Source: UBA9732 sp963599445 (GTDB lineage: Bacteria > Spirochaetota > Spirochaetia > Sphaerochaetales > Sphaerochaetaceae). From it: a stretch of DNA of 64,000 nucleotides. Both the position numbers and the translations under genes were made by a program. Location of the stretch: contig CAVBWZ010000003.1 of NCBI GenBank assembly GCA_963599445.1, forward strand, positions 92,809-156,808. Reading direction: 5' to 3'. Of the stretch, positions 17,465-25,420 are shown piece by piece. Positions within the stretch are counted from its first letter, which is position 1. Each line of letters begins with the position of its first letter. The notes below the pieces were generated by a model that did no database searches, had not been told where the DNA came from, and saw only the letters and a program-made list of their open reading frames with translations.

Positions 17465-18223
17465 TTACTCGAAGTACTTCCTGAGCTTTAGGCAGTCCTT
17501 GAACTCGAAGTGTCCTTCAAGGAACCTAGACACGGCTCCAATCATGGAGCCGTTCACAAGGGCGCAGAACACGGTTCCAAGCTTCACACCCTCGAAGTGC
17601 CAAAGGCCAAAGAATGCGAACGACATGGCAATGCTTATGATGCAGCTTGAGCAGTCATAGATGGTCTTGAACCTGTTTATGTCCATTCCAATGTGGCCCG
17701 AGACCTCTTTGACGAAAAGCTCATACACCTCAGGCGATATGTAGGAATGGAAGAAGAACGAAATCCCTATTGCACAAAGGACCATGCCGCCAACGAACAT
17801 GGCAAGCCTAGCCCATACTGGCTGGGCGTCAAGGTTCTTCACCACCCACATGCAGAAATCCAGCGTAAAGCCATAGATTACAGCCGTAACGAACGAGAAA
17901 AGGTACGACAGCCTGAATTTTCTAAGAATGACCACCATTGCAAGAAGGAGCACCGCCTGCAACGTGTACTCCGCCATGCCAAAAGTGAAGAAAGGATACA
18001 TAGGCGACAGCTTGAGATGAAGAAGGTACGCAGGAGCCACCACCATGGAGACTCCAAAGTTGGCCTTCTCCATGAACGCCACACCAAAAGCAACGGTGAT
18101 TATCCCAACCACATATGCAAGCTCGTTGGAGAAAACGGGCTTTTCCCTATTCATCCCCACTTCGTTTGCATCACTTGTCTTCGTCTTGTCAGCTTCGCTC
18201 ATGGGTGGAAGTATAGACGTCAT
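17465..18223 (-). CDS. Multi-pass membrane protein, YczE/YitT-like
   Basis: 252 residues with about six predicted membrane segments (ELAYVVGIITVAFGVAFMEKA, AVLLLAMVVILRK, LFSFVTAVIYGFTLDFCMWVV, LAMFVGGMVLCAIGISFFFHS and a C-terminal pair). The GVSMVVAPAYLLHLK stretch and overall layout recall the YczE/YyaS/YitT membrane families of unknown function. A charged N-terminal ~30 residues lies ahead of the first helix; ATGs at 18202 and 18154 are alternative starts. Convergent with mgtE. Confidence 0.6.
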   Translation of the reverse strand: MTSILPPMSEADKTKTSDANEVGMNREKPVFSNELAYVVGIITVAFGVAFMEKANFGVSMVVAPAYLLHLKLSPMYPFFTFGMAEYTLQAVLLLAMVVILRKFRLSYLFSFVTAVIYGFTLDFCMWVVKNLDAQPVWARLAMFVGGMVLCAIGISFFFHSYISPEVYELFVKEVSGHIGMDINRFKTIYDCSSCIISIAMSFAFFGLWHFEGVKLGTVFCALVNGSMIGAVSRFLEGHFEFKDCLKLRKYFE

Positions 18224-18251
18224 CGCATAGGTTCTACAAGATTCTTTGTTT

Positions 18252-18770
18252 TCAGTCCCATAAAGAGGAGAAGTTCTTCAAGTAGAACGGCTTCATTGCT
18301 TGATTGTCGTCCAAGTACTCTTTTATGTGGTTGGCGTGCATTTTCTGTTCGGCCGGGTCAATGTCTTGGTATTTGTGGATTACAACGTTTCCTTTTCTCT
18401 CTTCTTCAAGGATTGCTTCATAGACATCATCTATGATTTCGCATCGGTCAACGACTTTGTCTTTGTCACTTTCCCAAGTTCTTCCATTTGTATTCATAAG
18501 CCCTTCCGTGGAATCAGTGACATAAAGATATCCTCTTCGATTCGCATACAGAACTTCCAGCTGGTTTGGAAATCTTTCGTAGTAATGGTACTTTCCATCT
18601 TCTCTAATACCCATCGTCACGAAATCCTCCTCCGGGGGACGGCAATACACCAAGGCATAAAATCTGTCTTCAGTAAAATAAGCAACAGTCTTGCCCGTTG
18701 CATGGGATTTTGCATTCGCTTTTATGAAGTTCAGTCCTGCAATACAAGTTCCGTGATACAACATTGTCAT
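18252..18770 (-). CDS. Hypothetical protein with N-terminal YHGT motif
   Basis: About 172 residues. Start at ATG 18770, which has AAGGGG 6 bases upstream. The protein begins MTMLYHGTCIAGLNFIKANAKSH...VAYFTEDRFYALVYC. An early HGT followed by a (V/I)YxT turn and a short helix is seen in several ADP-ribosyltransferase-fold families, but no catalytic triad can be assigned, so the link is only suggestive. The C-terminal half is acidic (VYEAILEEERKGNVVIHKYQDID). No signal peptide. 28 bases separate it from the membrane protein downstream. Confidence 0.55.
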   Translation of the reverse strand: MTMLYHGTCIAGLNFIKANAKSHATGKTVAYFTEDRFYALVYCRPPEEDFVTMGIREDGKYHYYERFPNQLEVLYANRRGYLYVTDSTEGLMNTNGRTWESDKDKVVDRCEIIDDVYEAILEEERKGNVVIHKYQDIDPAEQKMHANHIKEYLDDNQAMKPFYLKNFSSLWD

Positions 18771-18794
18771 AGACCCCTTCTTGTGCAATGACAG

Positions 18795-18920
18795 CGGTCA
18801 CACCTGCTACAACTGCGACAGATGCCACAACTGCCACAACCACTACAACACCTACAGATTCGCCACAGATTCCACCAGAGCAACCACGCTCACCTTTCTC
18901 ACCACACTCACCTTTTGCTA
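18795..18920. repeat. 9-base-period array, 14 units
   Basis: Fourteen consecutive 9-base units such as ctgctacaa, ctgcgacag, atgccacaa, ctgccacaa, ccactacaa and cacactcac. It fills the gap between the YHGT gene and the EamA transporter gene. The best preserved array in the window. Confidence 0.7.
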
Positions 18921-19859
18921 CAGTCTAGCGCACTTCCCTTTGGAACCAAAGCTGCCGTTGACCACAACAATGCCCACCGCAATCAACCCCAAAGCGACGA
19001 CATACCTCGTTTGAAGGACCTTTTCGCCCAAAAGCAAAGATGACAGTATGGCCCCCGTGATTGGATTTATGCATTGGCATACGCTGATCCTGCCAACCGG
19101 GTTGGATTTGAGAAGGGAGTTCCAAAGAAGGAAGCAGACCGATGATATCAAAGAAAGGGCGATAAGGAGAGTCCATCCCCTTGCACCGCCATTTCCAAGC
19201 CTTCCGCCAGAAGCAAGGCCCAGAGCAAGAAGCTCAGCACCGCCAATCAGTAAGCTGCTGTATGAACATACAACAGGGTTCGTTTTCTTTATGAGTTTGC
19301 GAACCAAGCTTGAACTCAATGCAAACGATGTGCAGGAAAGGAAGAACATCCCCTCTCCCCTAAACGATATGCTTCCAAGATCTCCACCATACAAAAAGCA
19401 GAACACAACGCCTGCAAAGGCTATAAGACAGCCAAGGCCTTTCTTGAAGGTTATGTGATCGTCCTTAAAGAACAGATGTGCAAAGAGCGTCGCCGTAATT
19501 ATTTGGGAGCCGTTGAGTATTGAGCAATGGACGGACGATGTGTAGATCATGCTTGGAAATTGAAGTGCGTATACAAGGCCTATCTGCACCGTACCTATTA
19601 TGAATACGGAACCCACCTCTGATCTGTCAGGCAAAGCAAGTCTCTTTTCGGAAGCGACTGCAACAAGAAGAAGTATCAGCCCTGCGATCAGCATCCTCAC
19701 GGCAACGAACATGATGGTGTCGCCCACCGTCGTAGTTGAGAATTCTTTGTATGCAAGCTTTATGAGGACAAACGCCGATCCCCAGATGATCTGGCACAAC
19801 AAAGCGAGTAGAAAAGCTCCAACAGGGTCCGAGATGATTTTTCCAGTTCTTCTTTCCAT
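18918..19859 (-). CDS. EamA/DMT-family transporter
   Basis: 313 residues, ten hydrophobic segments in two EamA repeats (first FLLALLCQIIWGSAFVLIKLAYKEF; second EGMFFLSCTSFALSSSLVRKLIKK). The drug/metabolite exporters of this family move amino acids, nucleotides or other metabolites across the inner membrane; the substrate cannot be told. The 3' end touches the 9-base array, so the last residues (GSKGKCARL) may derive from it. The tRNA-Cys gene lies upstream on the same strand. Confidence 0.85.
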   Translation of the reverse strand: MERRTGKIISDPVGAFLLALLCQIIWGSAFVLIKLAYKEFSTTTVGDTIMFVAVRMLIAGLILLLVAVASEKRLALPDRSEVGSVFIIGTVQIGLVYALQFPSMIYTSSVHCSILNGSQIITATLFAHLFFKDDHITFKKGLGCLIAFAGVVFCFLYGGDLGSISFRGEGMFFLSCTSFALSSSLVRKLIKKTNPVVCSYSSLLIGGAELLALGLASGGRLGNGGARGWTLLIALSLISSVCFLLWNSLLKSNPVGRISVCQCINPITGAILSSLLLGEKVLQTRYVVALGLIAVGIVVVNGSFGSKGKCARL

Positions 19860-19890
19860 GACAGCACTTCGTGTATGGCACAGCCCATCT

Positions 19891-19920
19891 AAAGCAAAAC
19901 CCAGGCTCTTAAGCCCGGGT
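19891..19920 (-). terminator. Terminator after tRNA-Cys
   Basis: Minus-strand ACCCGGGCT-taag-AGCCTGGGT stem with one mismatch pair, followed by TTTGCTTT. Confidence 0.8.
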
Positions 19921-19928
19921 TCCTCTTT

Positions 19929-20002
19929 AGGTGCCGACCGGATTTGAACCGGTGAACAACGGTTTTGCAGACCGCCCCCTTAGACCACTTGGGTACAGCA
20001 CC
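19929..20002 (-). tRNA. tRNA-Cys (anticodon GCA)
   Basis: 74 bases. Acceptor stem GGTGCTG / CGGCACC, discriminator T (U73, the expected identity base for tRNA-Cys), anticodon loop CTGCAAA with GCA at 19966-19968, and T-arm ACCGG-TTCAAAT-CCGGT. The 3' CCA is not encoded. Followed at once by a terminator. Confidence 0.95.
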
Positions 20003-20086
20003 AATGCCCTATTAACATAGCAGAAAAAAAAGCACGTTGCAAGAGGAACTTTGAAAGGACTTCAAGAGGAGTCTGTAGACAATCCA

Positions 20087-20617
20087 TCACTTGTGGCCCT
20101 TCTTCGATTGAACCGCTTTCCTTACGGTATCCACCAACATGAAGTAAGACAAATCAGCATTGGAGAACTTTAGAAAACCATAGCGCTCGTAGAAACTCCT
20201 GGAGGTTTCCTTCGCATCCACTATTATGAGATACAGTCCGGTTATATCGGCAACCTGAAGCACCTTCTTGAAGGCCTGGGACAAAAGCCATTTGCCTACG
20301 CCTTTTCTCTGACATTTTCCATCGACTGCAAGTCGTGCAATCCTCAATGCAGGAATGGGGTATTTTGGAAGTTTTCCTTTGAAATCATCAGGCATCTCCT
20401 GATATGCCACCTGTGCGGTTGAAAGAGTGAAATATCCACAAATCCTATCATCCACATCCAAAGCGACGAAGGTCTTTCCAATGCCAAGGCTGTCGTTCTT
20501 GGAAGCGTACCTGGAGAGAAATCCGTTCAGAGCATCTATTCCACAATCGAATTCCTTGAGTTTGGACTTGGAGGAGACCTCTTTTATTGAAACCAATCTG
20601 TATCCTTCAATCATCAA
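20087..20617 (-). CDS. GNAT acetyltransferase toxin, TacT-like
   Basis: 176 residues. GNAT core with RIARLAVDGKCQRKGVGKWLL (acetyl-CoA loop Q-R-K-G-V-G) and the C-terminal FYERYGF. The N-terminal DCGIDALNGFLSRYASKN pattern is typical of GNAT toxins such as TacT/AtaT, which acetylate aminoacyl-tRNA and block translation. Partner of the upstream DUF1778-like antitoxin, whose stop it overlaps by 11 bases. Two adjacent ATGs (20617, 20614) are possible starts. Probably inactive in the complex until the antitoxin is lost (family knowledge). Confidence 0.85.
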   Translation of the reverse strand: MMIEGYRLVSIKEVSSKSKLKEFDCGIDALNGFLSRYASKNDSLGIGKTFVALDVDDRICGYFTLSTAQVAYQEMPDDFKGKLPKYPIPALRIARLAVDGKCQRKGVGKWLLSQAFKKVLQVADITGLYLIIVDAKETSRSFYERYGFLKFSNADLSYFMLVDTVRKAVQSKKGHK

Positions 20618-20864
20618 AAAGATCCTTCAATGCATCATTGGGCTCTGGAGGATTCTCCAGAACGGACATGACCAAGTCCCTGTCTCGGTTGGAAAGCAAC
20701 AGAGTTTCGTTCTCAATCAAATCCATCTGGGCCTGCTTCAAGGATGATTCAAGGACATACGAAGAAAGGGAGACGTGTTTGAGCTCCGCAGCCCTCTCGA
20801 GAAGTGTCTTCTGATGCGCATTGGCTCTAAGGTCTATTCGCACATCCTTCAACGCTATTGCCAT
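20607..20864 (-). CDS. DUF1778-type ribbon-helix-helix antitoxin, TacA-like
   Basis: 85 residues from ATG 20864, which has a strong AAAGGAGGTGA. The N-terminal ribbon-helix-helix part is VRIDLRANAHQKTLLERAAEL. The C-terminal tail (LENPPEPNDALKDLFDD) is the toxin-binding segment with the usual PPEPN-x-L-x-LF pattern. It neutralises the GNAT toxin encoded immediately downstream and should repress the operon by binding the repeats at 20899-20920. Confidence 0.88.
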   Translation of the reverse strand: MAIALKDVRIDLRANAHQKTLLERAAELKHVSLSSYVLESSLKQAQMDLIENETLLLSNRDRDLVMSVLENPPEPNDALKDLFDD

Positions 20865-20895
20865 ATTCGTCACCTCCTTTTCAAATCCACATAAA

Positions 20896-20925
20896 AATGT
20901 ACACACATATTACACACAAAGTCAA
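20896..20925 (-). promoter_or_regulatory. Toxin-antitoxin promoter and likely operator
   Basis: Minus-strand TTGACT (20920-20925), an 18-base spacer, TACATT (20896-20901). The spacer holds the direct repeat ACACA-tatt-ACACA, a plausible ribbon-helix-helix binding site. The adjacent stretch to ~20980 shows a weak 9-base period (aagagaaca, acaagaacc, acaagagga). Confidence 0.55.
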
Positions 20926-21057
20926 GGATTTCAAGAGAACAACAAGAACCACAAGAGGACCATAGAAAGTGGCCACAATACAATCGGCCTTGCTATTTGG
21001 GATGAATTGGACGAAAATGAAGACAAGCGCGGGCGGTGGCCTGTCCAAGGAGGTTCT

Positions 21058-23436
21058 ATGGCGGATAGACAGCACATGATAAGACTCGATGGCAAGGGGA
21101 CGACGTACATCATGCGTATAGACGAGGCGGGGCACCTCGAGAACCTCTACTATGGGAAGAAGCTCAGACAGGACGCCATGGTGGATGCGCTGCTTCCAAA
21201 GAGGGAGGCCCCCATTGGGATAGGCGCAGGGTATTCGGAGACGAATCCGCTGCTCTATTTGGAGACTTCGTGCCTAGAGACCAGCACGCCAGGCAAAGGC
21301 GACTACAGAAGCCCCGCCGTCGTGGTGGAGTATTCCAAAGGAATGCAGACGCTGGATTTCGTGTACAAAGCCCACCGCATCCTTGAAGGAAAGCCAAGCC
21401 GCTTCGAGAGCTTTGCCCAGTCGTATGCGAACGACGACGAAGCCACGACCATAGAGATACAGCTTGAGGACAAAGTCCTTCCAATAACGCTGCAGCTCAA
21501 CTATACGGTGTTCCCAAACTGCGATACAATGGTCCGTAGCGCCACTATAACCAACAAAACCGCAACCACAGTGCTGATAAAGAACATCGCAAGCCTTCAG
21601 TTGGACATCCCAAGCGCACAATGGAACGTCGTGAGCTTCGACGGAGCCTGGGCACGAGAGAGGCATATCACAAAGCAGGCATTGAGACCGGGCAAGCTGG
21701 AGTTCAGCTCAACGGTTGGAGTCAGCGGAGCTGCACACAACCCATGCATATTCCTTGAAAGCCTGGACTGCACTGCAAACCGCGGCAACTGCTATGCATT
21801 CAATCTCATATACAGCGGAGACCACAGGGAGGTCGTGGAGCTTTCTCCATACGGAATCACAAGGTTCCAGACAGGAATAAACCCACAGTCCTTCACATGG
21901 AAGCTCCTTCCAAACGCAAGCTTCACCACACCTGAAGCGGTCATGACCTACTCCTGCCTAGGCAACAACGGAGCAAGTGCGAACCTCCACGAATTCGTTA
22001 ACAACCACATAGTGAGAGGTCATTGGAAGTTCAGAGAACGCCCAATACTATGCAACAACTGGGAGGCGACATACTTCAACTTCAACGAAAAGAAGCTTCT
22101 TGACCTTGCAAAGGCCGCAAAGGACCTTGGAATAGAGCTCTTCGTCCTGGACGACGGATGGTTTGGAACACGCGACGATGACACCACAAGCCTTGGCGAC
22201 TGGATTGTGAATGCCAAAAAGCTTCCTTCAGGACTCACAAGGCTTTCCGAGAAGATCCATGACCTTGGCCTTATGTTTGGAATCTGGGTCGAACCTGAGA
22301 TGATAAGCCGCAAGAGCCTTTTATATGACAAACACCCTGACTGGATGGTCGCAATCCCAGGCAGAGAGCCTTCCGTCGGAAGGAACCAGTTCATCCTTGA
22401 CCTTACCAGAAAGGAAGTGAGGGACTACATATTCGACGCCCTGTCCGATGTCTTCAAGCTTGGCATGGTGGACTATGTGAAATGGGATATGAACCGCACG
22501 TTCACGGACATGTACAGCACGCTCTTCACAAGTATGACGGAGTTCAACTACCGCTACATATCAGGTCTGTACGAACTGCTTGGACGTCTCACCGCAACGT
22601 TCCCCAAAATCCTCTTCGAAGGCTGCTCATCAGGGGGCAACCGCTACGACCTTGGAATGCTTTGCTATATGCCGCAGATCTGGACCAGCGACAACACGGA
22701 CGCCTACTGCCGCACCCTCATACAGGGCGGAACTTCATACGGCTACCCTGTCTCGGCCATGGGCGCACACGTATCGGAATCGCCGAACCACCAGACCCTG
22801 CGCCGCAGCGACATAGAATCGCGCTTCAACGTGGCGGCATTTGGAGCCTTTGGCTACGAACTGGACCTCACCGCTCTGAACGCCCAACAAAAGGCCACGG
22901 TCAAAGCCCAGGTCGAATTCTACAAGAAGCACCGCTCGCTACTGCAGTTTGGACGCTTCATCAGACTTGAGGAGAATTCCAATGCCGATAGCTCTGTGAT
23001 AGCCCATTCCACAGGCAAAACCCGCTGGGCTGTTGTGAACGAAGACCTAAGCGAAATGATAGTCTTGGATTTCCAAACTCTCAACGAACCAAACCCTGGA
23101 CAGGACACGCTAAGGATTCCATTCGCACGTCCAGACTTCGACTACGAAGTCGTTCCTCGCCCACAGCGCATAAACCTGGAAGTCTTTGGAAGCCTCATAA
23201 ACATGTTCGCACCCGTGAACCTGTCAGGTGAAAGCCGCCTCAAGCAAATGCTCCTTGACAACTACACCCTCAAGAGCGAAGACGAGCACTACGTAGTCTC
23301 AGGCGATGTCCTCGCCTACGGCGGTCTGCGCCTCAACCCGCAGTTCGGCGGCACCGGCTACAACAACAAGGTGCGCGTCCTAGGAGACTTTGGCTCTCGC
23401 CTCTACTACATCGTGCGAATCAAAAAGAGCAAATAG
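21058..23436 (+). CDS. Alpha-galactosidase, GH36
   Basis: 792 residues from ATG 21058, which has AAGGAGG; the open frame extends further up but overlaps the antitoxin promoter. N-terminal beta-sandwich, central TIM barrel and C-terminal beta domain. Barrel signatures are LFVLDDGWFGTRDDD, MFGIWVEPEMI and KWDMNR with nucleophile D477; acid/base D545 lies in WTSDNTDA, after CSSGGNRYDLGMLCYMPQ. It hydrolyses alpha-1,6-galactosides such as raffinose and melibiose. No signal peptide, so cytoplasmic. Monocistronic here; a GPH sugar symporter elsewhere in the window could feed it. Confidence 0.93.
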   Translation: MADRQHMIRLDGKGTTYIMRIDEAGHLENLYYGKKLRQDAMVDALLPKREAPIGIGAGYSETNPLLYLETSCLETSTPGKGDYRSPAVVVEYSKGMQTLDFVYKAHRILEGKPSRFESFAQSYANDDEATTIEIQLEDKVLPITLQLNYTVFPNCDTMVRSATITNKTATTVLIKNIASLQLDIPSAQWNVVSFDGAWARERHITKQALRPGKLEFSSTVGVSGAAHNPCIFLESLDCTANRGNCYAFNLIYSGDHREVVELSPYGITRFQTGINPQSFTWKLLPNASFTTPEAVMTYSCLGNNGASANLHEFVNNHIVRGHWKFRERPILCNNWEATYFNFNEKKLLDLAKAAKDLGIELFVLDDGWFGTRDDDTTSLGDWIVNAKKLPSGLTRLSEKIHDLGLMFGIWVEPEMISRKSLLYDKHPDWMVAIPGREPSVGRNQFILDLTRKEVRDYIFDALSDVFKLGMVDYVKWDMNRTFTDMYSTLFTSMTEFNYRYISGLYELLGRLTATFPKILFEGCSSGGNRYDLGMLCYMPQIWTSDNTDAYCRTLIQGGTSYGYPVSAMGAHVSESPNHQTLRRSDIESRFNVAAFGAFGYELDLTALNAQQKATVKAQVEFYKKHRSLLQFGRFIRLEENSNADSSVIAHSTGKTRWAVVNEDLSEMIVLDFQTLNEPNPGQDTLRIPFARPDFDYEVVPRPQRINLEVFGSLINMFAPVNLSGESRLKQMLLDNYTLKSEDEHYVVSGDVLAYGGLRLNPQFGGTGYNNKVRVLGDFGSRLYYIVRIKKSK

Positions 23437-23478
23437 AATCAGCTGAGGAGCAACTTTCAAAGCTCCTTGGATGATTCT
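23435..23478. repeat. Hairpin with AACTTTCAAA loop after alpha-galactosidase
   Basis: Outer arms AGAATCA / TGATTCT (7 bases) and inner arms AGGAGC / GCTCCT, loop aactttcaaa. It overlaps the stop codon of the galactosidase gene. Loop and inner arm match the elements at 3261 and 25421. No T-run follows. Confidence 0.55.
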
Positions 23479-23500
23479 GAATACGTCTATCATAGATACA

Positions 23501-23584
23501 GTTTAGACTTTTCAGTTGATTTTTCAATCGAAAAGTCTAATCATTAGACTTTTTTAACTGTTTTGTATTCGAAAAGTCTAAAAC
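23501..23584. repeat. Two tandem inverted repeats of TTAGACTTTTC
   Basis: Four half-sites: TTTAGACTTTTC (23502-23513), GAAAAGTCTAA (23530-23540), TTAGACTTTT (23544-23553) and GAAAAGTCTAAAA (23571-23583). They lie between convergent genes, AT-rich, with 16-17-base loops. They could form two hairpins or one large one. Bidirectional terminator or protein-binding site; undecided. Confidence 0.6.
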
Positions 23585-23651
23585 AGCAGAAGCCCCGCCC
23601 GAACTATCCTGCTTTTCGTCAGAATCAAGGTTCTACAAGCGTGGAAAGTCC

Positions 23652-24284
23652 TCAAACCCCAAGCAGTCCCGACTTCTTGGCCTCGCGCATGAAGAAGAAG
23701 CCAGCCATGAGCATGATGCCGTTGTCCATTTCACCGGTACCGAGGCTTTCCAGTACCTGGGAAACGGGAATGGTGACCAAGTCTATGGATTCGTTGGTGT
23801 CAAGGCGGCGTTCATCCTCAGCCGCAACAAGCTCCAGATCCTGAGCAAGGAAGAAGTTGGCGGTGTTGTTCATGAAAGCGGAATTTGGACACACGGTTCC
23901 AATGAGTTTGAACGAATGTGAAATCAGACCTGTTTCCTCGAAGAGCTCCCGCAGTCCGGCATCGCGAGGACTCTCCCCTCTTTCCACGAGGCCGGCAGGG
24001 AACTCCAATGTAATGGAGTCCGAACCATGGCGGAACTGACGCTCCATGACAAAGCGAGGAACTCCGTCCGTTCCAACGAAGTAAGGGACGACGTTGACCC
24101 ACTGAGGGGAGTCGAGCTCAACGAAATCGGCCTCACGGCCATCCCTGCTCCTACGATGCACGTTGTTTATGTTGAAGATGGGTGTGTCGTAGAGGCGATT
24201 CCGTGAAGTGGTCTCCCAATACAGATGCGAGGGATCGGGAGCCGTTTTCAGAGAATGAAAAGAGTTTTCGTCTATGCGTTTCAT
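23652..24284 (-). CDS. NUDIX hydrolase, ADP-ribose pyrophosphatase-like
   Basis: About 210 residues. Full NUDIX box GLVERGESPRDAGLRELFEETGL, where the glutamates bind Mg2+. FPAGLVERGE and the preceding VMERQFRHGSD fit the ADP-sugar pyrophosphatase branch, which cleaves ADP-ribose and similar compounds. Start at ATG 24284, 13 bases after the mrp stop; its AGGAG lies 16 bases upstream, farther than usual. The frame is open much further into mrp, but that part has no support. Confidence 0.85.
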   Translation of the reverse strand: MKRIDENSFHSLKTAPDPSHLYWETTSRNRLYDTPIFNINNVHRRSRDGREADFVELDSPQWVNVVPYFVGTDGVPRFVMERQFRHGSDSITLEFPAGLVERGESPRDAGLRELFEETGLISHSFKLIGTVCPNSAFMNNTANFFLAQDLELVAAEDERRLDTNESIDLVTIPVSQVLESLGTGEMDNGIMLMAGFFFMREAKKSGLLGV

Positions 24285-24297
24285 GGCAGTATGCGAA

Positions 24298-25230
24298 TCA
24301 CTCCTCGGCCCCATCGTCCAAACCGGAAGCACCCTTGGACGGGCAGTTCGCGGTGCACGATGCACAGGAGGAAGGAGAACAGCTGGAGAGCTTTGGCACG
24401 TATGGGGTGTGGACAACTTTCGTATTGGCGTGGATGTAGTCTGCAATCCCCCTGAAGGCCTTTGCACTCTCGCTGGAGGGGTTGGCTGCTATCCAGTTCA
24501 CGCCTTCGTCCTCGTCCTGCTGAAGTCCCAGCTCCATTGGCACGGCACCAAGGAAATGCACATCCATCTCCTCGCACACGTTCCGGCCTCCATCCTTGCC
24601 AAAGACGGGGATATGCTTGCCGCAATCCGGACATACAAGATAGCTCATATTCTCAACGAGACCGATGATATCGACACCAAGTTGCCTTGAGAACGTTATG
24701 CTGCGCCTGACGTCGAGCACAGAGACCTTCTGAGGAGTGGTTACGATGACGGATCCAGTCATATCGGGAATGGTCTGGCATACTGCAAGCTGCTCGTCGC
24801 CGGTTCCGGGAGGAGAGTCTATGAGAAGATAGTCCAAGACGCCCCACTCGACGTCTGCAAGGAACTGCTTGATGACGCTTATCTTCATTGGGCCTCTGAA
24901 AATGATGGCCTGATCCGGGTTGGTCAGTGCAAAACTTAGGCTCACGACCTTGAGATTAGGCATTGGACTTACAGGGACTATGGAACTTCCGTCCTCGTTG
25001 GAACCAAGGATGGCTCCTTCGCATCCAAACATCTTGGCTATGTTTGGGCCGTGGATGTCAGTGTCCAGCACACCCACCTTGAAGCCCTTCTCCAAAAGGG
25101 CGTTGGCCAAGTTTACGGTGACGGTGCTCTTTCCAACACCGCCCTTTCCGCTCATGACGATTATCTTGCGGTCTATCTTGCTCATTCGCTCATGGATTCT
25201 GAGCTCTTGAAGTTCCATTTCATCAGGCAT
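24298..25230 (-). CDS. mrp: Mrp/NBP35-family Fe-S carrier ATPase
   Basis: 310 residues. Deviant Walker A SGKGGVGKST at ~27-36, LDTDIHGPNIAKMFG, DSPPGTGDEQLA, and CPDC, the CxxC that holds a bridging Fe-S cluster in the dimer. It carries or transfers Fe-S clusters to apo-enzymes in the cytoplasm. The C-terminal tail SSCSPSSCASCTANCPS adds four cysteines (Cx4Cx2Cx3C), reminiscent of the N-terminal cluster motif of eukaryotic Nbp35 but at the other end. ATG 25230 has GGGAGG. Operon with the NUDIX gene. Confidence 0.9.
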   Translation of the reverse strand: MPDEMELQELRIHERMSKIDRKIIVMSGKGGVGKSTVTVNLANALLEKGFKVGVLDTDIHGPNIAKMFGCEGAILGSNEDGSSIVPVSPMPNLKVVSLSFALTNPDQAIIFRGPMKISVIKQFLADVEWGVLDYLLIDSPPGTGDEQLAVCQTIPDMTGSVIVTTPQKVSVLDVRRSITFSRQLGVDIIGLVENMSYLVCPDCGKHIPVFGKDGGRNVCEEMDVHFLGAVPMELGLQQDEDEGVNWIAANPSSESAKAFRGIADYIHANTKVVHTPYVPKLSSCSPSSCASCTANCPSKGASGLDDGAEE

Positions 25231-25358
25231 AGAGGCCTCCCAAGACCAAGATAATCCCTAAAAGGAGATTGGGCAAGGGGCGGTTAAGCCTTAGTTAAGA
25301 CAATGGAAAACCGTGTAAGCATACGAACACCCATCACAATATATATAAATGCGAGGGC

Positions 25359-25388
25359 TTGAAACGGTAGTTGCTAAAAGGCTAATAT
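25359..25388 (+). promoter_or_regulatory. Promoter of the oad leader
   Basis: TTGAAA (25359-25364), an 18-base spacer, TAATAT (25383-25388). Expected start near 25395, giving an untranslated leader of about 225 bases before oadG. Confidence 0.55.
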
Positions 25389-25420
25389 CTTGGGTAGCAT
25401 CCGACGATTGGGCTTTGCTC

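Noticed and set aside
18795..18920. Tandem repeats considered as a CRISPR array
   Set aside because: Units are 9 bases, without constant repeats and unique spacers, and no cas genes are present.
18781..19014. Short plus-strand frame giving a tripeptide-periodic protein (GHTCYNCDRCHNC)
   Set aside because: It lies over the 9-base array and then antisense to the EamA gene, with no ribosome-binding site; the periodicity comes from the DNA repeat.
20821..21057. Longer N-terminus of the alpha-galactosidase
   Set aside because: The extension overlaps the antitoxin gene start and promoter, has no ribosome-binding site and looks unlike the family; ATG 21058 has AAGGAGG.
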